Shown: in pieces, positions 32,243-38,611 of the stretch
Layout of the letters: the number at the start of each line of letters is the position of its first letter
Position numbering within the stretch: position 1 is the first letter of the stretch
Source: a virus
Virus record (IMG/VR): IMGVR_UViG_3300044623_001282
Span: 1-42,606 of that record
Reading direction: 5' to 3' (one strand)
Length of the DNA stretch: 42,606 nucleotides
Program-made: the position numbers and the translations under genes
The notes under the pieces: generated by a model
The model's input: only the letters and a program-made list of their open reading frames with translations
The model's database searches: none
Told to the model about the DNA's origin: nothing

Positions 32243-32439
32243 TCTTCAACTCCGAAATGTTGTTTGATCTTGCCGACATAGGTTGAAGCAGGTTCACGAT
32301 GATTTACTGCATTCTCTACAACACCTGCACATTCCTGTACAATCAACTCGGCGAACTTTTCTACCACTTCTGGGTCACAGTTTTGATTGTTATATCCAAT
32401 TCGGGCGTGCCACCAAAGGTCTTCAATTCGTTCGTTCAT
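32239..32439 (-). CDS. MNER-family small paralog (copy 5)
   Basis: A 66-residue copy with the divergent helix MNERIEDLWWHARIGYNNQN, VEKFAELIVQECAGVVENAV and KIKQHFGVEE. The ATG at 32439 follows GGAG at normal distance (in the 3' end of the upstream gene); a TTG 12 bases earlier is less likely. Confidence 0.8.
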   Translation of the reverse strand: MNERIEDLWWHARIGYNNQNCDPEVVEKFAELIVQECAGVVENAVNHREPASTYVGKIKQHFGVEE

Positions 32440-32440
32440 T

Positions 32441-32671
32441 TTATACTCCAAACCGTTTGATAATTGTATTAAGTGCAGTGATGGCTACACTGTCACCTAC
32501 AACATCATCAGGGTGCAGCCAAATACCGTCTGGGTTATCTTCCGTTAGTGGGTTCTTACGCCAAGCGGCGAGTTCTTTTGTAAGATAGCTCTTGTACTCT
32601 TTTAATGTCAGCAGTGTAATACGATCTGCTGTTTCACCGTCTAGGGTGATTGGTCCGATTCGTTTATTCAT
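32441..32671 (-). CDS. small conserved phage protein (GPITLDxETADRIT type)
   Basis: A 76-residue protein: MNKRIGPITLDGETADRITL, LKEYKSYLTKELAAW, HPDDVVGDSVAITALNTIIK, ending RFGV. I recognise the GPITLDxETADRIT opening and the closing helix from environmental phages; function unknown. It has taken on an FGV ending, whose codons give the GGAG for the next MNER gene. Confidence 0.75.
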   Translation of the reverse strand: MNKRIGPITLDGETADRITLLTLKEYKSYLTKELAAWRKNPLTEDNPDGIWLHPDDVVGDSVAITALNTIIKRFGV

Positions 32672-32674
32672 TCT

Positions 32675-32785
32675 TCAACCCATGTTATCTTGTGGATGAT
32701 CATCTTTTGGCTGTGTATCTAAATATTGAAAGAATTTAACAAGACAATACACCCCAACAATTAACTGAAACAATTCAACAATCAT
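32675..32785 (-). CDS. 36-residue single-span membrane peptide
   Basis: ATG at 32785 to TGA at 32675: MIVELFQLIVGVYCLVKFFQ followed by a polar tail YLDTQPKDDHPQDNMG. One short hydrophobic helix at the N-terminus suggests membrane insertion. GGGAG in the end of the upstream MNER gene lies at the right distance. Function unknown. Confidence 0.55.
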   Translation of the reverse strand: MIVELFQLIVGVYCLVKFFQYLDTQPKDDHPQDNMG

Positions 32786-32788
32786 GTG

Positions 32789-33022
32789 TTACTCCCTGAA
32801 ATGTTCTATCACTGCATCAGCAACATCAAGATAAGTGTTCTGCGGTAAATTATTGGCCACAACCTGCATTGTTTCTTTGACAATTAATTGGGCAAACTTT
32901 TCTAAATCACGATTAGCTGATTCAGGAAAATCAATTGGGTTATCAGTGTTGGTATAGTGCGGCTGCTGTGTCTTCCACTCTAATCCAGCTTGCCGCGCAA
33001 GTTGTTTAATTCGTTCGTTCAT
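32789..33022 (-). CDS. MNER-family small paralog (copy 6)
   Basis: A 77-residue copy: MNERIKQLARQAGLEWKTQQ, LEKFAQLIVKETMQVVANNL, and a diverged end AVIEHFRE in place of HFGVEE. Even so, the changed terminal codons keep a GGGAG for the next small gene. It overlaps the upstream gene by four bases. Confidence 0.8.
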   Translation of the reverse strand: MNERIKQLARQAGLEWKTQQPHYTNTDNPIDFPESANRDLEKFAQLIVKETMQVVANNLPQNTYLDVADAVIEHFRE

Positions 33023-33342
33023 TCTTTATGAAAGTCTGGTTTAGTAATAATCTCAATCGTAGTATTTTCTATTTTAGAAATATCTTGTTGAAACTTAGCT
33101 AGGACACTGGCACCATATCCGCTAGTTCCTTCATTTCCTTTATAACAGATGTAAAGACTTCCCGATATATTCGTATACTCAAATCTATCATCAAATTCTA
33201 CTGTTTCGGTGATACCTGAACTAAGTTTCCAACTGTCACCACCTGTATATCCGCCATACCAATTACCAAATACTTTTTGTATTTTATCACCTTGGTGATT
33301 TATTTCAACAACAATCCATTTGTCTGGTTTATATGTACTCAT
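33019..33342 (-). CDS. conserved phage protein of unknown function
   Basis: A 107-residue beta-rich protein: YKPDKWIVVEINHQGDKIQK, VFGNWYGGYTGGDSWKLSSG, EYTNISGSLYICYKGNEGTS, ending ITKPDFHKE. I recognise the YGGYxxGDSWxLxSG step from phage genomes. No catalytic residues stand out. Start and stop overlap neighbours. Confidence 0.7.
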   Translation of the reverse strand: MSTYKPDKWIVVEINHQGDKIQKVFGNWYGGYTGGDSWKLSSGITETVEFDDRFEYTNISGSLYICYKGNEGTSGYGASVLAKFQQDISKIENTTIEIITKPDFHKE

Positions 33343-33791
33343 GCTAATTCCTTCAAATACTTTTCATGTTGAACCCAATCCCCATTACACAAGAAACCCC
33401 AATCGCGTGATTGCGGTCCCATAAAGAATAATGTAGTAGCAGTACCGCCCGCTTTCAATTCAAGCCAATGATACTCGTTTGCTTTGCGATAGATCACGCT
33501 GCCTGGTCCGCGCCATTCTTGAAATTCAGTAATCACTTTACCTTCATAATTGAAAACAGGGGTATGCTCATAGTAGCCGCCTCTAAGAATGATGGTCATG
33601 TAATCCCAAGGATGATCATGCAAAATTGGGTCGTCACTCCGAACAATCTTGTGCAAGGTGACATTAAAGGGGAACCATTTGCGATCTTTGAGAAAGATAT
33701 AATAACGATGTATATAATCTGCTCCAGTCCTACGATCTGGAATCAATCTATAGCGACCTAACTTATTCATTACATTATGAAAGAAACTCAT
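33339..33791 (-). CDS. cupin-fold protein, possible metal enzyme
   Basis: A 150-residue cupin: ILHDHPWDYMTIILRGGYYE contains the H-x-H pair (His58, His60) and a Glu at the usual place, and GSVIYRKANEYHWLEL has the second-motif His108. The sites resemble metal-binding cupins (dioxygenase or isomerase type). The substrate is unknown. It is the first gene after a sigma-70 promoter and a terminator, so it heads the leftward operon of MNER genes. Confidence 0.8.
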   Translation of the reverse strand: MSFFHNVMNKLGRYRLIPDRRTGADYIHRYYIFLKDRKWFPFNVTLHKIVRSDDPILHDHPWDYMTIILRGGYYEHTPVFNYEGKVITEFQEWRGPGSVIYRKANEYHWLELKAGGTATTLFFMGPQSRDWGFLCNGDWVQHEKYLKELA

Positions 33792-33809
33792 TCAATACTC
33801 CCTTCGCTT

Positions 33810-33838
33810 ATTATAGCACATAAATGATTTTAGTGCAA
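33810..33838 (-). promoter_or_regulatory. sigma-70-type promoter for the cupin/MNER operon
   Basis: TTGCAC (33833-33838, minus strand), 17 bases, TATAAT (33810-33815), just downstream of a terminator and upstream of the ATG at 33791. Confidence 0.85.
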
Positions 33839-33842
33839 GTGA

Positions 33843-33867
33843 AAAAGGGTGCATAAAGCACCCTTTT
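33843..33867 (-). terminator. intrinsic terminator after the winged-helix gene
   Basis: AAAAGGGTGC, loop of five, GCACCCTTTT, then a T-run on the minus strand: a perfect 10-bp hairpin 24 bases beyond the stop at 33891. It insulates the next promoter. Confidence 0.9.
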
Positions 33868-33890
33868 CTTGCTTATCTCAAGTCTTGAGA

Positions 33891-34148
33891 TTAGACTTGA
33901 CTCATTGCCAAAGCACGATATCCAGCAGCTACCACACGACGGCTAGGACGACCTAGTTCGTACTTGGTAGTAACACGGCCTTTGCTATCTTTATGCTTAT
34001 TTGCATATACAGCAAAACCAGCGAAACGCAAATCGCTAACTGTTGCGGTTGGGTTCTTTACGCCAAAACGTGCAGAAATTTGCTTTGCAGTCAATTTTTG
34101 ACCGTCTTTGAGAGCCTCCAATACACGGGCTTGTTTAGTTAAAGTCAT
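33891..34148 (-). CDS. winged-helix DNA-binding protein
   Basis: An 85-residue protein: MTLTKQARVLEALKDGQKLT, AKQISARFGVKNPTATVSDL (helix-turn-helix), RFAGFAVYANKHKDSKGRVT (wing), YELGRPSRRVVAAGYRALAM. It matches small phage winged-helix proteins. Monocistronic, between its own promoter and terminator, it is probably an abundant early regulator or DNA-coating protein. Target unknown. Confidence 0.85.
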   Translation of the reverse strand: MTLTKQARVLEALKDGQKLTAKQISARFGVKNPTATVSDLRFAGFAVYANKHKDSKGRVTTKYELGRPSRRVVAAGYRALAMSQV

Positions 34149-34194
34149 TTTATTTTCCTTATTAAATGATTCATTGTTCGTACAATGTGTAGCA

Positions 34195-34223
34195 ATTATA
34201 CGATATTTCTAACTAGGGTACAA
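34195..34223 (-). promoter_or_regulatory. sigma-70-type promoter for the winged-helix gene
   Basis: TTGTAC (34218-34223), 17 bases, TATAAT (34195-34200) on the minus strand; the leader carries AAGGAAAA before the ATG at 34148. Confidence 0.8.
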
Positions 34224-34269
34224 TATATATTGGGCAACGAATTGTAATTAGATTCCCAATATAATTTAC

Positions 34270-35204
34270 TCATTCCCTGGTCCAAATAACTCCGTCAAAT
34301 TTAGGCGGTAGATTGTCTAAGTCAAAATAAGCCAACTCAAATAAATCAGCAGCGGGATCATGTCCAGCATAGCCCCTAGGATTTGCAGCAACCAAAGTAT
34401 CACCCATGTAATACATATGAGGATCATGTACATGGCCACATGTCCAGAGGACAATCTGAGGATGATCCAAAATGAATTCACTCAAATCACTGTGATAACC
34501 ACCGTTCATCAAGTCTTGCCCAACATAACGAGGATGCGTACTCATTGAAGTAGGAGTATGATGTCCTACAATAACAACCTTGCTATCTTTTGTATCAGCC
34601 AATACTGTTTTGAAATAGCCAACTGTTTGGAGATGCCTAATCGCAGTATGTGCAGGCCGCAACTTAGTATAGCCAAGTTCATCATTACGAATGACTCTAA
34701 AATCATTCAGCATTCCACTCAATGCATGAAGCGTAAGTGGATCGCCCTTATTGCAGTCAGTCCATAGAGTTGCACCAATGAAGGTAACATCACCAATCAC
34801 CTTAGTGTCTTGCTCAAGAAAATATACATTTGGAAACTTACTATATTCATCACGCAGATATTGGATACTTGCTTTCCAGTTGCCATGATAGAATTCGTGA
34901 TTGCCTGCAACTACTACAACATGCGGGAATTGAAAACTAACTCGTTTAATAAACTCACGGAAACGCAATGCGGTTGCTTGTCTGCGACCCAAGTCAGCGA
35001 GATTTACATTACTATAAGGACCATAAGTCATTTCAGGATGATTGTGAAGGTCCTCGGCGATAAGGATATCACCGGACAGGATTAGTACATCTGCATTCTC
35101 TGTATTTTGAAGATTGATATCTTGGAACTCCAAGTGTAGTTTCACTAGAGGTCGGAAGCTAGTGCAATACGCAAACTTCCGACCTCTTTCTCTTTCTGGT
35201 TCAT
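34270..35204 (-). pseudogene. calcineurin-type metallophosphoesterase split at metal motif 1 (pseudogene or recoded)
   Basis: A frame from ATG 35204 (AGGA upstream, consensus promoter) reads MNQKEKEVGSLRIALASDL and stops at TAG 35145-35147. A second frame from GTG 35143-35145 reads VKLHLEFQDINLQ and continues 291 codons with the other metallophosphoesterase motifs: LILSGDIL (25-26), VVVAGNHEFY (81-84), VIVGHHTP and WTCGHVHD. The first motif should read SDLHLEF; Asp is in the first frame and His in the second. Removing 11 bases between CTC (35148-35150) and CAC (35134-35136) restores it. TAGTG would allow re-initiation but not an intact site. Either recent inactivation or recoding fits. Confidence 0.75.
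35147..35187. repeat. 12-bp perfect inverted repeat inside the split gene
   Basis: AGAGGTCGGAAG (35147-35158) and CTTCCGACCTCT (35176-35187) flank a 17-base loop. In the minus-strand message the hairpin lies in the coding part just 5' of the TAG stop, with its 3' arm encoding ASDL. It could stimulate recoding, or be the trace of a template-switch event. Confidence 0.9.
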
Positions 35205-35232
35205 ATTATGATCCTATTAATGTTAAAAAATT

Positions 35233-35261
35233 ATTATAACACCTATTTTAATAAATGTCAA
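35233..35261 (-). promoter_or_regulatory. sigma-70 consensus promoter for the metallophosphoesterase
   Basis: TTGACA (35256-35261), 17 bases, TATAAT (35233-35238) on the minus strand, 28 bases before the ATG at 35204. It supports 35204 as the true start. Confidence 0.9.
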
Positions 35262-35280
35262 GTATTTGATAAATAAAAGT

Positions 35281-35310
35281 GTAGTTCGCGGCAGTGGAAT
35301 GCCCAACTAC
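35281..35310 (+). promoter_or_regulatory. leader hairpin of the homing endonuclease gene
   Basis: GTAGTT pairs with AACTAC and, inside, GGCA with TGCC around a loop GTGGAA. It lies upstream of AAGGAG and the ATG at 35337. It may control translation or end divergent transcription; no clear promoter is seen for this gene. Confidence 0.4.
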
Positions 35311-35336
35311 TCTAACGCTAACAAGGAGCAATCAGC

Positions 35337-35978
35337 ATGACTATTTATTACCTCTATGTAAAGACGCATAGAATAACCGGGTTAAATTATTTAGGATATA
35401 CTTCCAAACTTGATCCACATAAATATCCAGGATCTGGAAAAAGATGGAATCTTCATTTGAAAAAACACGGATATTTATATGACACTAAAATCCTTAACCG
35501 ATGTATTTCTAAATTAGCAATAAGAGCATGGGGGTTATTTTACAGTAGATTATGGTCTATAGTTAAAAGTAAAAAATGGGCTAATTTGAAGGAAGAAAAC
35601 GGTGACGGTGGAGGATGCTTTGGTGAAGTCAATGGAATGTACCGTAAAACTCATACAGATGCAGTAAAGACTAAATTGGGGAAAGAAGCATCATTAAGAT
35701 TTAAGGGTAAATCATATGAAGAACTTTATGGTAAAGATAAAGCCGATTTACTTAAAAAGAAACGATCAGATAACCTCAAGGGAAAAGACAATTCTTTTAA
35801 GAACAATCCTAGATTTGATAACAATGAATATACTTTTTTCAATGTAAAAACCGGAGAAATAATTAACTGCACCCGATGGGTATTAATACATAATTACGGT
35901 GTACGAGGGCCTGTAGCCAGTGGAATTATTAATCACGGCTCAGTCAGCAGTCAAGGTTGGTGTATTTTGTTTGTATAA
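35337..35978 (+). CDS. GIY-YIG-like homing endonuclease with NUMOD3 repeats
   Basis: A 213-residue protein. Residues 3-45 (IYYLYVKTH, TGLNYLGYTSK, YPGSGKRWNLHLKKHG) fit a phage GIY-YIG-type nuclease domain. Two NUMOD3-like DNA-binding motifs follow: GEVNGMYRKTHTDAVKTKLG (96-115) and GKDNSFKNNPRF (149-160). The C-terminal segment YTFFNVKTGEIINCTRWVLI to GWCILFV is a further DNA-contact module. It is the only rightward gene in a long leftward region, AAGGAG precedes it, and it abuts a broken gene, all typical of a mobile free-standing homing gene. Confidence 0.75.
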   Translation: MTIYYLYVKTHRITGLNYLGYTSKLDPHKYPGSGKRWNLHLKKHGYLYDTKILNRCISKLAIRAWGLFYSRLWSIVKSKKWANLKEENGDGGGCFGEVNGMYRKTHTDAVKTKLGKEASLRFKGKSYEELYGKDKADLLKKKRSDNLKGKDNSFKNNPRFDNNEYTFFNVKTGEIINCTRWVLIHNYGVRGPVASGIINHGSVSSQGWCILFV

Positions 35979-35998
35979 ATCACTGCATAGGGCTATTT

Positions 35999-36265
35999 TC
36001 ATTTTGTTAACAATTCTATTAATTTCTTTTGGGTGATCACCTCGTGAACACTTTTTACTTCTTTGATTACCATTTCAATTTCAACGACTTCCCATTCCGA
36101 TATTTTATGATTAAGAAGTTGGTCATTCATAACCAGTGTCAAGAATGTACGCAACTGACCAATCTTCTGAAAGATTCTTCCAGAGAAGGTATATGAATTA
36201 TAACGCGGTGTTCCAGTCACATACCATTCTGGATTGTCTTTACTTCTAATCTTGTAATAAATCAT
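35999..36265 (-). CDS. small conserved phage protein
   Basis: An 88-residue protein: MIYYKIRSKDNPEWYVTGTP, SYTFSGRIFQKIGQLRTFLT, SEWEVVEIEMVIKEVKSVHE. I recognise the YKIRxK...GTPRxxxxxxGxIFxxIGQLRxxL pattern from large phages; function unknown. It overlaps the SWIM gene by four bases. Confidence 0.7.
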   Translation of the reverse strand: MIYYKIRSKDNPEWYVTGTPRYNSYTFSGRIFQKIGQLRTFLTLVMNDQLLNHKISEWEVVEIEMVIKEVKSVHEVITQKKLIELLTK

Positions 36266-36591
36266 GCTATCGCTACCAGATGTTTACACATGCCGCGAAA
36301 AACATACCCCGGGCAGCTACAGGTTTTTTCTTCAGTGTCAAGTGAATAGACCTGACCTTTGCTACCGGACACTTTGACTATTGTACTCTTTTCTTTGACC
36401 TTCTTAAAAGGATTTGGGTTAAGTGCTGCAAACTTACGACCACGCTTGTCAATTGTCAATGGTGTTTTTAGATAGAGTGGGGTAGTAGAACCCTGTCTAA
36501 TATACGCAAGAACCTTGGTGCCATCAAGCAAGTATTTATGATTGGGCTGAACATCGCCCGACCATTCAGTTGTTTCTACTACGGCTTCCAT
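36262..36591 (-). CDS. SWIM zinc-finger protein
   Basis: A 109-residue protein ending in a SWIM motif: Cys91-x-Cys93 ... Cys102-x-His104 in TCSCPGYVFRGMCKHLVAIA. The N-terminal part (MEAVVETTEWSGDVQPNHKY, LAYIRQGSTTPLYLK) is unassigned. SWIM fingers bind DNA or protein partners. Its GGGG ribosome site lies in the end of the upstream MNER gene. Confidence 0.88.
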   Translation of the reverse strand: MEAVVETTEWSGDVQPNHKYLLDGTKVLAYIRQGSTTPLYLKTPLTIDKRGRKFAALNPNPFKKVKEKSTIVKVSGSKGQVYSLDTEEKTCSCPGYVFRGMCKHLVAIA

Positions 36592-36593
36592 TG

Positions 36594-36803
36594 TTAAACC
36601 CCAAAATGTTTTTTAATAGTTTTATCAATCCTACGCTGATACCGTTCGTCAGTAAATGTTTGCGGAAACAGTTCAGCACATTCTCGCACAATCAACTGAG
36701 CGAATTTTTCTACAAAATCTTTACTGTACGGAATAGTCACAGGATATCCATCTGGACTTTGGTGTGATGCTTGTTCAGCAAGTTGATTAATTCGTTCGTT
36801 CAT
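36594..36803 (-). CDS. MNER-family small paralog (copy 7)
   Basis: A 69-residue copy: MNERINQLAEQASHQSPDGY, VEKFAQLIVRECAELFPQTF, ending IKKHFGV. It lies 3 kb from the other copies on this strand. The shortened end still provides GGGG before the SWIM gene's ATG. Confidence 0.8.
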   Translation of the reverse strand: MNERINQLAEQASHQSPDGYPVTIPYSKDFVEKFAQLIVRECAELFPQTFTDERYQRRIDKTIKKHFGV

Positions 36804-37225
36804 TCTGCTTCTACCTTAGTCAATTGCTCACTCAATACATACAGTTGACCGGGCACCATATTATCAGTTTCATATGCAACACCAACATACCAAACACCAT
36901 CCCGCATAATGTAGTAGTATTCGCAATCATACTCCTTGTCTAAGAATTCTGCATAAGATTGGTCCACAGTAAAGTCAACATCAGACTCACCGCGATCACG
37001 ACCGTAGAAAGTACAGCTATCAGTGAGAGCATCAAAATCGTGCTTTTCTCCAATTTCAGCTTTGAGGGAACTCAAGGAACCAAGAGATACCAGACGATTT
37101 GCCTTAGCACTATCATAGTGTTCTTGCAGGATCTTGCCGTTGTTTGACAGATAACCGTCCCAATGACAGTAAACGCTTTTCAGCTTGTCACCATGCATAA
37201 CACCAATTCGTGAACGAGTACTCAT
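36800..37225 (-). CDS. conserved phage protein (MSTRSRIGV family)
   Basis: A 141-residue protein: MSTRSRIGVMHGDKLKSVYC, HWDGYLSNNGKILQEHYDSA, LVSLGSLSSLKAEIGEK, YCYYYI-like aromatic region and WYVGVAYETDNMVPGQLY. I recognise MSTRSRIG...SVYCHWDGYxxxxGxxLxxHY as widespread in phages and bacteria; function unknown. AAAGGA precedes the ATG. Confidence 0.85.
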   Translation of the reverse strand: MSTRSRIGVMHGDKLKSVYCHWDGYLSNNGKILQEHYDSAKANRLVSLGSLSSLKAEIGEKHDFDALTDSCTFYGRDRGESDVDFTVDQSYAEFLDKEYDCEYYYIMRDGVWYVGVAYETDNMVPGQLYVLSEQLTKVEAE

Positions 37226-37240
37226 TTCTAATTCCTTTAA

Positions 37241-37558
37241 TTAAATTTGACCAGTTGCAAACGCAAACTCTGCTTGATACCCATTAGGGAACCAGCCAAG
37301 GCACGCTGTGCCGTTTTCAGTTACAAAAACAGAGTCACCGCGCTGATTGATTCGCAATTTTAATACGCGGCCGTTGAACTTCATCGTGGCGCTTCTTTTG
37401 CCTTTCGCATATGTAGAATCAACTTGATTGCGAATCTCTTTACGAGCGTTAGCAAGTGTAGTGTCGAGAGTTGTATACTGCACCTTGAGGTCAGTAATCT
37501 GTTGACACAGGGCTTCTTGTGCAGCAAGCAATTTGTTGTAGTCTTTGAGATTTGTCAT
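37241..37558 (-). CDS. coiled-coil protein with basic C-terminal domain
   Basis: A 105-residue protein. Residues 5-50 are a likely coiled coil (KDYNKLLAAQEALCQQITDL, VQYTTLDTTLANARKEIRNQ). Residues 55-100 are a basic beta domain (KRSATMKFNGRVLKLRINQR, GWFPNGYQAEFAF). DNA or protein binding is possible but unproven. It has its own copy of the repeated early promoter cassette. Confidence 0.65.
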   Translation of the reverse strand: MTNLKDYNKLLAAQEALCQQITDLKVQYTTLDTTLANARKEIRNQVDSTYAKGKRSATMKFNGRVLKLRINQRGDSVFVTENGTACLGWFPNGYQAEFAFATGQI

Positions 37559-37592
37559 TTTTCAAGTCCTTTAATTAACTGTCTAAGAGTAT

Positions 37593-37621
37593 ATTATATA
37601 CCCAAACTCATTTGTTGTCAA
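37593..37621 (-). promoter_or_regulatory. sigma-70 consensus promoter, repeated early cassette A
   Basis: TTGACA (37616-37621), 17 bases, TATAAT (37593-37598), then the leader CTTAGACAGTTAATTAAAGG shared with cassettes B and C. Confidence 0.92.
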
Positions 37622-37625
37622 CCTT

Positions 37626-37865
37626 TTACAGTGCTTCCAACTTAGCGATTTCAGCCTTCAATGCCTGAATTCGTTCAGCAACAACTTTAGCTTTGACAAG
37701 TGGAATCTGTTTCATTACATCATCAAAAAACTTGTTAAAAGTAACCCCTAGATTCTCGGCAGCAGGGCGCCATTCCCTTTGAGAAACCATACCTTGTGTC
37801 AGTTTGTCTTTAACTGCTTTTTCAGCATATTGATTGATTGCGTTTGTGTATTTTATTGTTGCCAT
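37626..37865 (-). CDS. small helical protein with C-terminal coiled coil
   Basis: A 79-residue protein: MATIKYTNAINQYAEKAVKD, EWRPAAENLGVTFNKFFDDV, RIQALKAEIAKLEAL (a leucine-heptad ending). No family recognised. It is placed behind a repeated early promoter. Confidence 0.65.
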   Translation of the reverse strand: MATIKYTNAINQYAEKAVKDKLTQGMVSQREWRPAAENLGVTFNKFFDDVMKQIPLVKAKVVAERIQALKAEIAKLEAL

Positions 37866-37897
37866 TTTTAGTCCTTTAATTAACTGTCTAAGAGTAT

Positions 37898-37926
37898 ATT
37901 ATATACCCAAAACCATTTATTGTCAA
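37898..37926 (-). promoter_or_regulatory. sigma-70 consensus promoter, repeated early cassette B
   Basis: TTGACA (37921-37926), 17 bases, TATAAT (37898-37903) and the same leader as cassette A; drives the gene at 37865. Confidence 0.92.
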
Positions 37927-37928
37927 AT

Positions 37929-38153
37929 TTATTTGCGTTTTGCCTTGGAATTTTTAATTTCCTCAGCACGCCGGAATGCGTTCAGATCATCATTAGTTAA
38001 CCAACCAGAACCCCATCTTGGGCCTGCTCCTCCACCGACAGTCCACCGTGAGGGGTGCTTGAGCAGTTCGGGTTTCAGCTTGTCAATCGTCCACATTGGA
38101 CGATTAGCAAGCCAATCAGCATTGCGGGCATTTGTTTCAGTTTGGCTTGTCAT
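37929..38153 (-). CDS. small basic protein
   Basis: A 74-residue protein: MTSQTETNARNADWLANRPM, WTIDKLKPELLKHPSRWTVG, GGAGPRWGSGWLTNDDLNAF, ending SKAKRK. Trp/Gly/Arg-rich centre and basic tail; no family recognised. The leader before its ATG contains CTTAGACAGT but the promoter part of the cassette is decayed. Confidence 0.6.
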   Translation of the reverse strand: MTSQTETNARNADWLANRPMWTIDKLKPELLKHPSRWTVGGGAGPRWGSGWLTNDDLNAFRRAEEIKNSKAKRK

Positions 38154-38199
38154 TTTAGTAGAATTCGTTTACGCACTGTCTAAGGATGCCGTACTCTCT

Positions 38200-38409
38200 T
38201 TACTTCTTAAACAATGTCTTTTCAAGATTGTCAATCATCTGTACTTGGCGAGCAATTTGAGCGTTCAACTTTGCTTCACGCGCCCGAGCAATCTCTCCGC
38301 GACCTGCTTCAAACTTTGCAAGTTCAAGTGCTTGCTCAAGTAGCGAAAACAGCACACCTGGATCTTGTGTTGCCAAAGCCCGTTGAATCAGTTGTTCTCT
38401 TGTTAACAT
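38200..38409 (-). CDS. small helical protein
   Basis: A 69-residue all-helical protein: MLTREQLIQRALATQDPGVL, FSLLEQALELAKFEAGRGEI, ARAREAKLNAQIARQVQMID, ending LEKTLFKK. Amphipathic repeats suggest oligomerisation. Expressed from cassette C; function unknown. Confidence 0.65.
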   Translation of the reverse strand: MLTREQLIQRALATQDPGVLFSLLEQALELAKFEAGRGEIARAREAKLNAQIARQVQMIDNLEKTLFKK

Positions 38410-38442
38410 CCTGCTGTCCTTTAATTAACTGTCTAAGAGTAT

Positions 38443-38471
38443 ATTATATACCCAAAATCATTTAATGTCAA
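38443..38471 (-). promoter_or_regulatory. sigma-70 consensus promoter, repeated early cassette C
   Basis: TTGACA (38466-38471), 17 bases, TATAAT (38443-38448) and the shared leader; drives the gene at 38409. Confidence 0.92.
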
Positions 38472-38475
38472 CCTT

Positions 38476-38571
38476 TTACGGCTTCATCATAAACGCAAAG
38501 TAATAGAAAAAAGGGCCAAACATTGTTACTGCAATGATGGCTGCTTGAAGTAGTTCAATTAAGTATTTCAT
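38476..38571 (-). CDS. 31-residue membrane peptide, predicted leaderless
   Basis: ATG at 38571 to TAA at 38476: MKYLIELLQAAIIAVTMFGP then FFYYFAFMMKP. The chain is almost wholly hydrophobic, one or two short spans. A TTGACA/TATACT promoter ends six bases before the ATG, so the message should begin at the start codon; no ribosome binding site is present. Function unknown. Confidence 0.55.
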   Translation of the reverse strand: MKYLIELLQAAIIAVTMFGPFFYYFAFMMKP

Positions 38572-38577
38572 GCTGTA

Positions 38578-38606
38578 AGTATATCACCGAAATCATTTAT
38601 TGTCAA
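38578..38606 (-). promoter_or_regulatory. sigma-70-type promoter without leader cassette
   Basis: TTGACA (38601-38606), 17 bases, TATACT (38578-38583). The expected start of transcription is at or next to the A of ATG 38571. Confidence 0.8.
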
Positions 38607-38611
38607 CCGTT

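Noticed and set aside
35134-35150. Simple -1 frameshift as the explanation of the split metallophosphoesterase
   Set aside because: A -1 shift would give ASDLLVKLHLEF, with Asp and His six residues apart, and would not rebuild the metal motif; only loss of 11 bases restores SDLHLEF.
35281-35336. Possible tRNA-like fold before the homing endonuclease
   Set aside because: Only one hairpin with a mismatched middle is present; there is no cloverleaf or anticodon arm.
37834-38343. 169-codon rightward frame
   Set aside because: It is antisense to three small leftward genes that each have ribosome binding sites and, in two cases, consensus promoters.
37561-38471. Regularly placed near-identical repeats that could suggest a CRISPR-like array
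   Set aside because: The repeats are promoter-leader units each followed by a different gene and separated by about 300-550 bases; there are no short spacers.
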